Shown: one piece after another, positions 36,381 through 46,085 of the stretch | Layout of the letters: each line of letters opens with the position of its first letter | Numbering within the stretch: the first letter of the stretch is position 1 | Assembly: GCF_013403865.1 (NCBI RefSeq) | Contig: NZ_JABFDK010000003.1 | Location: forward strand, 124,001 to 188,000 | Reading direction: 5' to 3' | Length of the DNA stretch: 64,000 nt | Origin: Winogradskyella costae | Lineage (GTDB): Bacteria > Bacteroidota > Bacteroidia > Flavobacteriales > Flavobacteriaceae | Notes under the pieces: generated by a model | Told to the model about the DNA's origin: nothing | Database searches by the model: none | The model's input: only the letters and a program-made list of their open reading frames with translations | Position numbers and translations under genes: made by a program

Positions 36381-37307
36381 TTAGAGTTCTAAGACTAATT
36401 TTTGTCCAATTTTTAAAGGAGACGTTTGTTTAATTGCGTTGGTTTCGCAAAGTCTTGATAAAGACATATTATTACGTCTCGAAATGGCATAAAGCGTATC
36501 TCCCTTTTGCACCACATATAGTTTAGGTTGTCTAGCTAAATTTACCAATGCGGCTTCATCTGCTGATTTTATGAGCTTAACCTTGCTCACTGTTCTTGAG
36601 TTGTGGTATCTCGCATGTGTCCACTTTTGAGTTACCCAAACTTGCTCTGATCGAATCGCATTTTTAGAGGAAAAATCAAAAAGATATTCCGGGTGAATCT
36701 GCTCTCCTTTATAACTCAATTCTAAGTGAAGATGGCTACCTCTAGAGTTTCCGGTATTGCCACCTTTTCCTATATATTGACCTTTTGTTATGGTGTCATT
36801 TGCTTTAACATCAATATAAGATAAATGAGCGTAGGTAGATTCTAAGCCATTATAATGACGCACCACAATCGTATTTCCAAATCCATTGGCATATTTAGCA
36901 AAGCGTACAATTCCACTTAATATAGACACCACAGAATCTCCTGTTACTAGATCGATATCAATACCATTATGTGCTCGGCCTCTTCGCCAACCATATCGCG
37001 ATGTCACTACTTTAGTGTGTGGAACTGGAGATGCATAAGTGCTGTCAGTAAAGTTTAATTCTAAAGGAAATTGTTGCACCGTATCCGCGTAAGGATTATG
37101 TAAAGTTGTGTCCCAATGATCTGATTTAATATCAATTTCTGATGCTTTTTTTGCAACTAACGGAATTTCAATAGTTTCTATAATTGGACCTAAATTGAGT
37201 TTATAGGTTGGTAGTTCTATCTTTAATGAAGGTTGTAATGAATCGTTTTGTGCGCTGATAAATAATGAACCATACAAAAGGGCAATACTAAAAAAAATGT
37301 ATTTCAT
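36381..37307 (-). CDS. M23 family metallopeptidase with LysM domain
   Basis: The 308-residue protein has a signal peptide, a central M23 (LytM-type) peptidase domain with the zinc motifs HNGIDID (HxxxD) and SHLHLEL (HxH), and a C-terminal LysM domain (LYVVQKGDTLYAISRRNNM). It should act in the periplasm on peptidoglycan cross-links. Some M23 proteins are inactive regulators, but the metal ligands are present here. Confidence 0.92.
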   Translation of the reverse strand: MKYIFFSIALLYGSLFISAQNDSLQPSLKIELPTYKLNLGPIIETIEIPLVAKKASEIDIKSDHWDTTLHNPYADTVQQFPLELNFTDSTYASPVPHTKVVTSRYGWRRGRAHNGIDIDLVTGDSVVSILSGIVRFAKYANGFGNTIVVRHYNGLESTYAHLSYIDVKANDTITKGQYIGKGGNTGNSRGSHLHLELSYKGEQIHPEYLFDFSSKNAIRSEQVWVTQKWTHARYHNSRTVSKVKLIKSADEAALVNLARQPKLYVVQKGDTLYAISRRNNMSLSRLCETNAIKQTSPLKIGQKLVLEL

Positions 37308-37477
37308 AGAGGGGAAAAATAACCGGATAAAATGATGAAACGTAAATATAGAATAATTATTATTTCAAAGTCAAAATTTTAATTTTTAGATGTTTTTTTT
37401 AACTATAAAAATCTCATTTTCCTGAAATTTGATACGTATCAATTGACCTGAGACTTTTTTTGTGTACCAAAGTGTTG

Positions 37478-37485
37478 TAAATTTG
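37478..37485 (+). promoter_or_regulatory. -7 box upstream of the helicase gene
   Basis: TAAATTTG matches TAnnTTTG and ends 30 bases before the start codon. Confidence 0.45.
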
Positions 37486-37515
37486 CAACTTCTAAAATAA
37501 TCCGAAAAGAAATTT

Positions 37516-39069
37516 ATGTCAGTAACGAAATCAGCTGTTCAAGAAAAAAAAACCGATAAAGAATTATATGACTATCAACAAGGTGCGATAAGCCAGATTT
37601 TCGAAAAGTTTGATTCAGAACGCGACGACTATCACTTATTATATCAGTTACCTACAGGTGGTGGTAAAACGGTTATTTTCTCTGAAATGGTACGTCAATA
37701 CCTTAAAAACCATAATAAGAAGGTTTTAATAATGACGCACCGAGTGGAACTTTGTAACCAAACGTCTAAAATGTTGGATGGCTTTGGAGTGACTAATAAA
37801 GTAGTAAATAGTAAGGCTAATTTAGATGACCAAGCAGAGTACTCCTGTTTTGTTGCTATGGTTGAAACTTTGAATAACCGACTAAATGACAGTATGTTAG
37901 ATATATCTGATGTCGGTTTGGTAATTATTGATGAGGCGCATTATAATTCATTTACAAAATTATTTAAGTTTTTTGAAAAATCATTTATTCTTGGAGTTAC
38001 AGCAACGCCATTAAGTTCTAATAAGGAGTTGCCAATGAAGGATAACTACGATGAACTTATTACAGGAGAAACTATTGAGAACCTTATAGAAAATGAGTTT
38101 TTGGCAAGAGCAGAAACATATGCTTACGATATGGGTTTAACCTCTTTAGAAGTAGGTTCTAACGGGGATTATACGGTAAAATCGTCTGAAGATTTATATT
38201 CGAGTCCTGCAATGCTTCAAAAATTAGTAGATGCTTATAAGAAGCATTCATTAGGTAAGAAAGCTTTAATATTTAATAACGGTATTAACACGTCTATAAA
38301 TGTATATTATGCATTTAAGGAAGCGGATTTGCCGGTTATGCACTTAGATAATACGGCGACAAAGAAACAACGTAAGCAGATTTTACAGTGGTTTCATGAA
38401 ACCCCAGATGCTATTTTAACTTCTGTAAGTATTTTAACAACTGGTTTTGATGAACCTACGATTGATACAATTATTTTAAATAGAGCAACAAAATCATTGA
38501 CTTTATATTACCAAATGATTGGTCGTGGATCTCGTATTTTGAATAATAAGTCGAAATTTACAACTATTGATTTAGGAAACAATTTATATAGATTTGGACC
38601 GTGGGGAGCAGATTTAGATTGGCAGTTAATTTTTAAATCACCCAATTGGTACGCAGATCGCATTAAGGATGATGATGCTATTGAATCTACTTTTAAACAC
38701 GATTTATCGGATGAAGTTAAAGAGGAATTTTCTAAGTCTGAAGACACCTATTTTGACATTAAGCAAACTTATAAAGATGCTGTAGATAGTGGTGAATCTT
38801 CAAAGGTAGTATTAGAACGTTCTATAGAACAACATGCTAAAATTTGCATTGAAAACAGTGAAGACGTTTATGATGCATTAGCCTTGGCAAAATTATTGAA
38901 AGATGACATCAACCAGCGTATTGAAACTTATGCCAAATGTATTAGTAGAAGTACTTATAACTTCCTAAAATGGCTAAAAGATGATTATCAGAAAAAATTA
39001 AGTGCATACTTAAGAACTAATTTTGATGAAAAATTCGAAGAAATACACGGATTTCCACCTGAAGATTAA
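37516..39069 (+). CDS. SF2 helicase of the DEAD/DEAH superfamily
   Basis: The 517-residue protein has all core motifs: motif I PTGGGKT, motif II VIIDEAH, motif III GVTATPL, and motif VI QMIGRGSR in the second RecA domain. The motif II form DEAH and the domain layout resemble restriction-enzyme-R-subunit or UvrB-like helicases rather than RNA DEAD-box enzymes. The C-terminal 120 residues are acidic and unassigned. It is followed by a J-KTSC gene on the same strand, 79 bases later. Confidence 0.9.
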   Translation: MSVTKSAVQEKKTDKELYDYQQGAISQIFEKFDSERDDYHLLYQLPTGGGKTVIFSEMVRQYLKNHNKKVLIMTHRVELCNQTSKMLDGFGVTNKVVNSKANLDDQAEYSCFVAMVETLNNRLNDSMLDISDVGLVIIDEAHYNSFTKLFKFFEKSFILGVTATPLSSNKELPMKDNYDELITGETIENLIENEFLARAETYAYDMGLTSLEVGSNGDYTVKSSEDLYSSPAMLQKLVDAYKKHSLGKKALIFNNGINTSINVYYAFKEADLPVMHLDNTATKKQRKQILQWFHETPDAILTSVSILTTGFDEPTIDTIILNRATKSLTLYYQMIGRGSRILNNKSKFTTIDLGNNLYRFGPWGADLDWQLIFKSPNWYADRIKDDDAIESTFKHDLSDEVKEEFSKSEDTYFDIKQTYKDAVDSGESSKVVLERSIEQHAKICIENSEDVYDALALAKLLKDDINQRIETYAKCISRSTYNFLKWLKDDYQKKLSAYLRTNFDEKFEEIHGFPPED

Positions 39070-39117
39070 AGGTTTATAATAAAAAGAATTAAATATATTT
39101 TGTATTATAAAATAGCG

Positions 39118-39125
39118 TAATTTTG
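39118..39125 (+). promoter_or_regulatory. -7 box upstream of the J-KTSC gene
   Basis: TAATTTTG matches TAnnTTTG and ends 23 bases before the ATG at 39149, so this gene can start independently of the helicase. Confidence 0.45.
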
Positions 39126-39148
39126 CGCCTTATTTTAAAATACTAAAA

Positions 39149-39598
39149 ATGAAACGCATTAGTCAATACAAAAAGCTTTTTTCCATAGAAGATTCAATTA
39201 ATCTTAAAGATTTAAAAAAGACCTATAGAAACTTAGTAAAAGAATGGCATCCTGATAAATTTCAAGATGGAGATGCTGGACAAGAAGAAGCAGAATTAAA
39301 GAGTGTTGAAATCATTGATGGTTATCATTTTTTAGTAAGTATTGCGCCAGAAACCAAAGCAGCAAACTTAGAGGAGTATACTGCAACAATCACAGATTCT
39401 AGCATTGTAGACTTTCAACATAAAGGTTTGTTATTAGAAATTACATTTTTAGATGGAGCCACATACGAGTATTTCGGTGTGCCTAAAGGTGTGTTTATCA
39501 AATTTTTAAATTCAGATAAACAAATGCGTTTTGCTAGACGAAGTATCTTCAATTCTTACATCTATAGAAAGTCTAAGAAAGAACTTCAAGACGCTTAA
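39149..39598 (+). CDS. J-domain plus KTSC-domain fusion protein
   Basis: The 149-residue protein has a short N-terminal J-like domain with the HPD motif (NLVKEWHPDKFQDGD, about 27-41), which normally activates an Hsp70. The C-terminal part (about 78-145; IVDFQHKGLLLEITFLDGATYEYFGVP and RRSIFNSYIYRK) fits the KTSC domain. No DnaK or GrpE gene is adjacent. The helicase upstream and SDR downstream are in the same orientation with short gaps. Confidence 0.8.
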   Translation: MKRISQYKKLFSIEDSINLKDLKKTYRNLVKEWHPDKFQDGDAGQEEAELKSVEIIDGYHFLVSIAPETKAANLEEYTATITDSSIVDFQHKGLLLEITFLDGATYEYFGVPKGVFIKFLNSDKQMRFARRSIFNSYIYRKSKKELQDA

Positions 39599-39628
39599 TA
39601 TAACGCAACACGTAGTCCTTATATAGTT

Positions 39629-41179
39629 ATGAGTAACGATACATCAGAAAAGACAGAAGAGATTTCAATCCAAGAGATTGAAAACTGCATTTCTATTTTA
39701 GAACGGTTAGTTACTGATACGGATCAGATATTCGAAATTCCGAAACCACAGCGTACTGCTCTAATTAAAGCTTCCGGACAATTATCGCGTCCAAGTAGAG
39801 AAGAGTTTTCGCGTCGTAAAAAGGATGCTAAAAAAGCAGAAAAGCGAAAGAAAGCGGCTAGGGATAAAAATGCTCGAAAAGTTACCGGAATTCGTAGTGC
39901 ACGAGAAGCACATGTTTTCGTTGCTCCTAAATTGTTACCAGAAGCCGATTTAAAAGCTAAGGAGCAGTTAGAACTCGAATCTCCAAGAAACTGCTACGTT
40001 TGTAAAACACTATTCACCAAGTTGCATCATTTTTATGATACGATGTGCGAAGACTGTGGTGATTTTAACTATGCGAAACGTTTTCAAACCGCTGATGTTA
40101 AAGGTCAAGTGGCTGTCATTACAGGGTCTCGACTAAAAATTGGTTATCATATTACTCTTATGTTATTACGTGGAGGAGCTACGGTTATTGCGACTACGCG
40201 TTTTCCTGTAGATTCTGCGTTGCGTTTTTCTAAAGAGGAAGACTTTACAGAATGGGGACATCGTCTAAAAATTCATGGTCTCGATTTAAGGCATATCCCA
40301 AGTGTAGAAATCTTCTGTAATTTTATAGAACAACGTTACGAAAAGCTTGATATCCTTATTAATAATGCGGCACAAACGGTGAGAAGACCAGCAGGTTTTT
40401 ACAGTCATTTGATGCCAAATGAAGAACGACCAATAAAAGCATTGCCTAAGTTTGCACGCGATTTATTAAACGATCATACCGAATGCTTAGTGGAGTTACA
40501 AGAATTAACTTCTGGAGCTTCGCCCAATAAAAATATGCCTGTAACTTGGCATGGACCAGAGCCGGGTATTGGTTTGCGTTCATCAGCTAAATTATCGCAG
40601 ATTCCTTATAGTTTTGATAATACATTGGTGTCTCAGGAGGTGTTTCCTGAAGGGAAATTGGATGCCGATTTACAACAAGTAGATTTAAGAAAAACCAACA
40701 GTTGGAGACTTAAATTAGGTGAAATTGAAACCACTGAAATGATTGAGGTACAACTTGTAAATTCTGTAGCACCATTTGTTTTGTGTAATCGTCTATCTGA
40801 AGTAATGAAGAAAGATAACACAGGTAAAAAACACATTATCAATGTTTCAGCAATGGAGGGGAAGTTTCATTCTTTTTTTAAAGAAGATCGTCATCCACAT
40901 ACCAATATGGCTAAAGCCGCTTTAAATATGTTAACGCATACTGCTGCTGGTAGTTTAGCTAAAGAAGGGATATATATGAATGCGGTTGATACTGGTTGGG
41001 TAACTGACGAAGATCCTGCTGAATTGGCAAAACGCAAACAAGACCTACACGATTTTCAACCACCTTTAGATATTGTTGACGGTGCTGCTCGTGTTATGGA
41101 TCCATTATTTGATGGAATCAATACCGGTAAACATTGGTCTGGTAAATTCTTAAAGGATTACCGACCTATCAGTTGGTAG
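39629..41179 (+). CDS. Long SDR-family protein with N-terminal zinc-ribbon-like segment
   Basis: The 516 residues comprise a basic N-terminal extension (about 1-130) with two CxxC pairs (CYVC and CEDC, about 122-145), then a Rossmann SDR domain ([20 protein letters not shown] with GxxxxxG near 170; ILINNAA near 250) and a long insert. At the usual YxxxK position the sequence is TNMAK, so Thr425 replaces the catalytic Tyr while Lys429 is kept. Ser in NVSAMEG is present. It may bind NAD(P) without normal reductase activity. It starts 30 bases after the J-KTSC gene. Confidence 0.8.
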   Translation: MSNDTSEKTEEISIQEIENCISILERLVTDTDQIFEIPKPQRTALIKASGQLSRPSREEFSRRKKDAKKAEKRKKAARDKNARKVTGIRSAREAHVFVAPKLLPEADLKAKEQLELESPRNCYVCKTLFTKLHHFYDTMCEDCGDFNYAKRFQTADVKGQVAVITGSRLKIGYHITLMLLRGGATVIATTRFPVDSALRFSKEEDFTEWGHRLKIHGLDLRHIPSVEIFCNFIEQRYEKLDILINNAAQTVRRPAGFYSHLMPNEERPIKALPKFARDLLNDHTECLVELQELTSGASPNKNMPVTWHGPEPGIGLRSSAKLSQIPYSFDNTLVSQEVFPEGKLDADLQQVDLRKTNSWRLKLGEIETTEMIEVQLVNSVAPFVLCNRLSEVMKKDNTGKKHIINVSAMEGKFHSFFKEDRHPHTNMAKAALNMLTHTAAGSLAKEGIYMNAVDTGWVTDEDPAELAKRKQDLHDFQPPLDIVDGAARVMDPLFDGINTGKHWSGKFLKDYRPISW

Positions 41180-41268
41180 GTGAAGTTAAAGTAGAGTTTT
41201 AAATTGAATTCTAGAACCTCATATTTTAATTTTCTACTTAATTCTAAAGAATTACAAAACAGGCGAAG

Positions 41269-41276
41269 TACCTTTG
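41269..41276 (+). promoter_or_regulatory. -7 box that helps place the DEAD-box helicase start
   Basis: TACCTTTG matches TAnnTTTG. Transcription would begin after about 41281, which makes the in-frame ATG-like start at 41274 unlikely and supports the ATG at 41295. Confidence 0.5.
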
Positions 41277-41294
41277 CAACATAATAAAAATACT

Positions 41295-42413
41295 ATGGCA
41301 TCATTTTCAGAATTAGGAATACACAAGAATTATATCAAAGGACTGAAAGAACTTAATATTGTAAATCCAACGGAAATACAAGAATCGGTCATTCCTGTGT
41401 TATTAAAATCTAAAACAGATTTAATAGGTTTAGCACAAACAGGAACAGGGAAAACGGCTGCTTTTGGCTTACCTGTGCTACACGCTATAGATACTAATGA
41501 TTCTGATGTCCAAGCTTTAATTATCGCTCCAACGCGTGAATTGGTACAACAAATACAAAAACAACTCTTCCGGTTTACAAAATATATTGATCAAAAGATT
41601 TTCTCCGAAGGTGTTTATGGCGGTGAAAAAATAGACCGTCAGATTAAAAATCTAACTAGAACAACACACATTGTAGTCGCTACTCCAGGACGTTTACTCG
41701 ATTTAGTAGAACGTGGTGCAGTTGATATTTCAAACGTAAAAATCTTAGTTTTAGATGAAGCGGATGAAATGTTGAGTATGGGTTTTAAAGAAGACTTAAC
41801 CAAGATTTTACAATACAATACTAAGAAAAGAAACACATGGCTATTTTCAGCAACAATGCCAGACGAAATTAAAAACATCGTTAAAAACTATATGGCTAAA
41901 GACGCGGTTCGTGTAGAAGTCAACAAAAATGCTTTGGTTAACGAAAATATTTCACATCACTATATACACACGTCAATAAAAGATAAAGTAAATTTAATCA
42001 CTCAAATCTTAGATAAACGTCAGGATGAACGAGGTATCATTTTTTGTAAAACTAAGGCTGGTACACAAGCGTTAGCACATCAACTACAAAAGGAAGGTTT
42101 TGCTGTCGGCGCTTTAGAAGGTGATATGCAACAAAAGGAACGCGATAAAGTTATGCGCGCTTTTAAGAATGAAAACTTACAAGTTTTAATTTCTACAGAC
42201 GTTTCTGCACGAGGTATTGATGTTAATAATTTAGCTTTTATATTACACCACCAATTACCAGAACATTTAGAGTATTATACCCATAGAAGTGGAAGAACAG
42301 CAAGAGCTGGTAAAACCGGGCAATCAATTGCATTAATTATTCCTGGTGAAATGCAAAAAGTTTTGGATCTTCAGAAGGCATTAGGGATAAGCTTTAAGGA
42401 AATTTCTATTTAG
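41295..42413 (+). CDS. DEAD-box RNA helicase
   Basis: The 372-residue protein (start MASFSELGI) has the Q-motif region, motif I AQTGTGKTA, motif II VLDEADEM, motif III SATM and motif VI HRSGRTARAG. It therefore unwinds short RNA duplexes using ATP, most like RhlE/CsdA-type helicases. The basic C-terminal tail typical of RhlE is almost absent, so it is a short form. The promoter position supports this start over the longer one at 41274. Confidence 0.93.
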   Translation: MASFSELGIHKNYIKGLKELNIVNPTEIQESVIPVLLKSKTDLIGLAQTGTGKTAAFGLPVLHAIDTNDSDVQALIIAPTRELVQQIQKQLFRFTKYIDQKIFSEGVYGGEKIDRQIKNLTRTTHIVVATPGRLLDLVERGAVDISNVKILVLDEADEMLSMGFKEDLTKILQYNTKKRNTWLFSATMPDEIKNIVKNYMAKDAVRVEVNKNALVNENISHHYIHTSIKDKVNLITQILDKRQDERGIIFCKTKAGTQALAHQLQKEGFAVGALEGDMQQKERDKVMRAFKNENLQVLISTDVSARGIDVNNLAFILHHQLPEHLEYYTHRSGRTARAGKTGQSIALIIPGEMQKVLDLQKALGISFKEISI

Positions 42414-42759
42414 TATTATTGTTACATAGTTATTATTCTGTTGTATGGTGGATTCCTGCCTTCTCCGGAATGGCAATCTCAGTATTTTATAGATTGACAT
42501 CACTTTAAGTGTAATTTATTTTTCTAGAAGTTTATCTTAAAAAACCATGTGTTTACAAGCGGTTCTTTATGCAATTTTTCGTGCTTTAAAATTACTTAAA
42601 CTAATGTTTTAGAATATAAGGGCATATCCATACGTATTACGTTCTGTAAAAGACGAGAAATCATTTCAAATGATTGAATTCTTCAAAGCATGACGGACGT
42701 CATTTTCATTTATTAGTATTATATTGTGTGTCTAATAATAAACATACAATTTTATACCC
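42414..42759. other. Intergenic region with one family A repeat
   Basis: This 346-base gap contains a family A palindrome (42450-42477) and a short palindrome ATGACGGACGTCAT near 42692. No ORF or RNA gene was recognised. The 3' part carries the promoter of lpxD. Confidence 0.6.
42450..42477. repeat. Palindromic intergenic repeat, family A copy 2
   Basis: GGATTCCTGCCTTCTCCGGA followed by ATGGCAATC is a slightly degenerate copy of GATTCCTGCCTTCGCAGGAATGAC. A clean copy is at 56301-56325. Confidence 0.75.
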
Positions 42760-43749
42760 ATGATATCATTCACAATAGAAGACATTAACGCCTTTGTAAA
42801 TGGCGAAGTTGTAGGCACAACTACACATAAAATCACAGGATTAGAACAAATTCAAAAAGCGACTGAAAATCAGGCGACCTTCATTGGTAATCGAAAGTTT
42901 GCAGCCCTTTGGAAAGATTCTAAAGCGAGTTTGGCAATTGTAAATGATAACATTGATATTGAACCAGGTGAGAATCGTGTGTTTATAAAAGTAAAGAATG
43001 CCGATTTAACAATGGCCAAATTACTTGAGTCTTTTACGCCTACTACACCTCATTTTGAAACTGAAATTCATCCTTCTGCTATTATTGATTCAACGGCGAA
43101 AATAGGTAAAGGTAGTAGAGTTGGAGCTGGTTCTTATATTGGTATAGATGTAGTTTTAGGTGAGAATGTTACTATCTATCCTAATGTTACTATTTTAGAC
43201 GAAACAACTGTTGGAGACTATACCACAATTTGGTCTGGTACCGTAATTAGAGAGCGTTCCGTTATAGGAAGTCACTGTATTTTTCATAGTAATGTGAGCA
43301 TTGGAGCCGACGGTTTTGGATATCGTCCAAGTGATGATGGTAGAGGCTTAGTTAAGATTCCACATATTGGTAATGTTGTAATCGGTAATGCTGTAGAGAT
43401 AGGAGCCAATTCTTGTGTAGATCGTGGTAAATTCAGTTCTACAATTTTAGGAGATGGCTGTAAGATTGATAACTTGGTTCAAATAGCACATAACTGTGTG
43501 CTTGGCCGCTCTTGTATTATGGCAGGAAGTTCTGGACTTGCAGGTTCAGTAACTTTAGGTGACGGTGTTGTTATAGGTGGTTCAGCGTCTATTAAAGATC
43601 ATACCACAATTCATTCTGGTGCTACTGTTGGTGCTGGTTCTGGAGTTATGAATGATGTCGCCGCCGGAAAAACCGTTTTGGGATATCCTGCAGTTGACTC
43701 TAGAGAAATGTTGAAGCAGTGGGTGGCGCTTAGAAAACTAGCGCGCTAG
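42760..43749 (+). CDS. lpxD: UDP-3-O-(3-hydroxymyristoyl)glucosamine N-acyltransferase LpxD
   Basis: LpxD adds the second acyl chain in lipid A synthesis. The 329 residues match the canonical family: N-terminal uridine-binding domain (about 1-100), hexapeptide-repeat beta-helix (about 105-295), the acyl-site segment IGADGFGY (181-188) and the catalytic His244 in QIAHNC. It is isolated from the lpxA cluster. The divergent paralogue near efp (1812) lacks two of these signatures, so this copy, or one outside the window, is more likely the lipid A enzyme. Confidence 0.92.
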   Translation: MISFTIEDINAFVNGEVVGTTTHKITGLEQIQKATENQATFIGNRKFAALWKDSKASLAIVNDNIDIEPGENRVFIKVKNADLTMAKLLESFTPTTPHFETEIHPSAIIDSTAKIGKGSRVGAGSYIGIDVVLGENVTIYPNVTILDETTVGDYTTIWSGTVIRERSVIGSHCIFHSNVSIGADGFGYRPSDDGRGLVKIPHIGNVVIGNAVEIGANSCVDRGKFSSTILGDGCKIDNLVQIAHNCVLGRSCIMAGSSGLAGSVTLGDGVVIGGSASIKDHTTIHSGATVGAGSGVMNDVAAGKTVLGYPAVDSREMLKQWVALRKLAR

Positions 43750-43777
43750 ATTAATCATTTTTTAATAAGTACACTGA

Positions 43778-43884
43778 TGTCACTTCGAGTGAAATTCTTT
43801 TTTTTCGAATTTTGTATCGAGAAGTTCTTTAGTACAAATAGTTCTCGATACAAATTTCCTAAGGCAAATTCACTCGAACTGACG
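43778..43884. repeat. Large palindrome made of two opposed family B repeats
   Basis: TGTCACTTCGAGTGAA and TTTGTATCGAGAA (43811-43823) are followed by GTTCTCGATACAAAT (43841-43855) and CACTCGAACTGACG (43871-43884). The two halves are inverted copies of the family B ends. Confidence 0.8.
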
Positions 43885-43917
43885 TTATTATTGTAAAATT
43901 AAACTAGGATTTAAATA

Positions 43918-44181
43918 TTAAGCTGATTTATGCTCTACATTTTGTTTTAATTGTAATAAACCAGCCACCATTCCATCTAATTCGTGTTCTAAGAAGGTAG
44001 CATTTCTTTTACTAAACCCTTTAATGCTATTAGCATATAGCTCTACACCACAATGTTTTATACAAACACTATACGTGTCGTTTTCAGCATCTAGATTAAC
44101 TGAAGTTCTGTAATCGCTTGAGACTAATAACCAGTAACATAAACTATTAATCTGGTTAAACAATGAGAATTTTGTTTCCAT
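43918..44181 (-). CDS. Small hypothetical protein
   Basis: The 87-residue product is soluble-looking with two cysteines in its middle (YSVCIKHCGVEL). No domain, signal peptide or membrane segment was recognised. It is a single minus-strand gene beside a small cold-shock gene. Its start (ATG at 44181) lies inside the region antisense to the leader of that gene. Confidence 0.5.
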   Translation of the reverse strand: METKFSLFNQINSLCYWLLVSSDYRTSVNLDAENDTYSVCIKHCGVELYANSIKGFSKRNATFLEHELDGMVAGLLQLKQNVEHKSA

Positions 44182-44387
44182 AATATCGAGATTTAATAGA
44201 TAGAGGGAGATCTGCGGACAAAGTTATACGCTTATGACTCAGCTGTATAATTTGTTTGTTGTAGTTCTCTGTTTTTTCGATAAGCTGTTTGTAAGCACTT
44301 AAAAATCGGACGATTAACCTTAAATCATTTGTGGCATCATATTTGAATACTACTAAGTAATTATTAAAAATTAAATATAATATTATT

Positions 44388-44579
44388 ATGAGTACAGGAA
44401 CAGTAAAATTCTTCAATGACACTAAAGGTTTTGGTTTTATTACAGAAGAAGGTTCTAACAAAGAACATTTTGTCCATATTTCTGGATTAATCGATGAAAT
44501 TCGTGAGGGAGACCAAGTAGAATTTGATCTTACAGAAAGCAAAAAAGGTTTAAACGCAGTCAACGTAAAAGTTATCTAA
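44388..44579 (+). CDS. Cold-shock protein, CspA-like
   Basis: The 63-residue protein is a single cold-shock domain with RNP1 KGFGFITEE and RNP2 HFVHISG. It binds single-stranded RNA and DNA as a chaperone. About 200 bases separate it from the minus-strand gene upstream, leaving room for a long regulated leader. It has a strong terminator. Confidence 0.95.
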   Translation: MSTGTVKFFNDTKGFGFITEEGSNKEHFVHISGLIDEIREGDQVEFDLTESKKGLNAVNVKVI

Positions 44580-44601
44580 TATATCGCTTAACCTCAGTTA
44601 T

Positions 44602-44630
44602 AAAAGCCCATCACAATGTGATGGGCTTTT
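44602..44630. terminator. Bidirectional terminator between csp and the aldehyde dehydrogenase gene
   Basis: AAAAGCCCATCACA pairs perfectly with TGTGATGGGCTTTT. The symmetric A and T flanks allow termination of both convergent genes. Confidence 0.92.
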
Positions 44631-44654
44631 TACATGATTTATATTGTGATCCTA

Positions 44655-46049
44655 TTATTTTCCGATCATTATAGATTTTACGTTAACGAATTCTTTCATA
44701 CCGAAGCCACCATGTTCGCGTCCATATCCAGAATCTTTAACTCCACCAAAAGGCATATTAGGATAAGCTGTTCCGAATTTATTAATGAATACCATTCCTG
44801 TATCAAAATACTTTTCAGCTAGTTCTATAGCGTGATCAACATCTTTTGAGAAAATACCACCACCAAGTCCAAAGCGACTATCATTGGCAATACGCATGGC
44901 ATCGTCTTCATCTTCAGCTTTGATAAGCGCAGCTACAGGCCCAAAGAGTTCATCATCATAAGCCGGTTGCCCCTTAGTTACATTTTCTAATACCGTAGCT
45001 GGGTAAAAATAACCATCACCATCTGGCATTTTACCACCACAAAGTACTTTAGCTCCATTTTTTACACTTTTTTCAACTTGTTCGTGTAATGTTTCCCTTA
45101 AATCTTCTCGTGCAATCGGGCCTAACTTAGTAGATTTATCTGTAGGATCTCCAAGTTTTAATTCTTTCATTGCTTTTACAAAACCGTCTTTAAAGTCATT
45201 ATATACCGATTCTACAACAATAAAACGTTTTGCAGCAATACAAGTTTCACCATTATTATAAATTCGGCCCATAACACAAGTTTTTACGGCGAGCTCTATA
45301 TCCGCATCTTCAAGCACAATATACGCATCGTTACTACCCAATTCTAGCACTGATTTTTTTAGAGCTTTTCCGGCTTTTTCACCTATAGCTTCACCAGCAA
45401 CAGGACTTCCGGTTAAGGTTATTCCTCTTATTAATTTATGCTTAATGAGTTCATCGGATTGCTCATGATTAATTACCATTACACTAAATAAGTCTTCAGG
45501 TAAGCCTGCTGCTTTGAATATCGATTCTAACAGTTTCGCTGTCCCTGTGACATTAGACGCATGTTTTAATAACACACTATTTCCTGCCATGAGGTTGACG
45601 ATGCTATAACGTATGACTTGATATGATGGGTAATTCCAAGGTTGTATACCATAAATGACACCTATCGGTGCATAGGTAATAATACCTTTGCTACCATCTT
45701 GTAATTCGCGTTCTTCACTTTTAAGGAACTCCGCAGCATTGTCTGCAGAGTAATCACAGATACCCGAACATAAATCAACTTCTTGATGGCTTTGTTTGAG
45801 AAGTTTTCCCATTTCATCCGTCATTAATGCTGCTAATTCCGTTTTATGGTTTTGCAATTCTTTTCCTATTGCTTTTATAATTTTTCCGCGTTCTTCAAAG
45901 GACTTCATCTTCCATTTTTGGAAAGCTTCGTGTGATTTCTTTACTGTTGATTCTACCTGATCATCCGTCATATAGGTATATGATGCTAATTCTTTGCCGG
46001 TGGCAGGATTGGTTGTTGTGAATGTATCTTCTTTTATTTTCGTTTCCAT
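44655..46049 (-). CDS. NAD(P)-dependent aldehyde dehydrogenase, succinate-semialdehyde type
   Basis: The 464-residue protein is an ALDH: catalytic Cys in NNGETCIAAKRF, general-base Glu in LELGSNDAY, and the C-terminal GFGMKEFVN region. Similarity to GabD-like succinate-semialdehyde dehydrogenases is the best fit, so the product would be succinate; the substrate is not certain. It follows an SDR gene on the same strand by 36 bases, so the two probably share a transcript and handle related aldehydes or alcohols. Confidence 0.88.
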   Translation of the reverse strand: METKIKEDTFTTTNPATGKELASYTYMTDDQVESTVKKSHEAFQKWKMKSFEERGKIIKAIGKELQNHKTELAALMTDEMGKLLKQSHQEVDLCSGICDYSADNAAEFLKSEERELQDGSKGIITYAPIGVIYGIQPWNYPSYQVIRYSIVNLMAGNSVLLKHASNVTGTAKLLESIFKAAGLPEDLFSVMVINHEQSDELIKHKLIRGITLTGSPVAGEAIGEKAGKALKKSVLELGSNDAYIVLEDADIELAVKTCVMGRIYNNGETCIAAKRFIVVESVYNDFKDGFVKAMKELKLGDPTDKSTKLGPIAREDLRETLHEQVEKSVKNGAKVLCGGKMPDGDGYFYPATVLENVTKGQPAYDDELFGPVAALIKAEDEDDAMRIANDSRFGLGGGIFSKDVDHAIELAEKYFDTGMVFINKFGTAYPNMPFGGVKDSGYGREHGGFGMKEFVNVKSIMIGK

Positions 46050-46085
46050 AATTTCAATTTCTTTTTTAAGCTTTAATCATTTTTT

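Noticed and set aside
44156-44563. Minus-strand 135-codon ORF opposite the small cold-shock gene
   Set aside because: It is antisense to a clear csp gene and its protein has no recognisable features.
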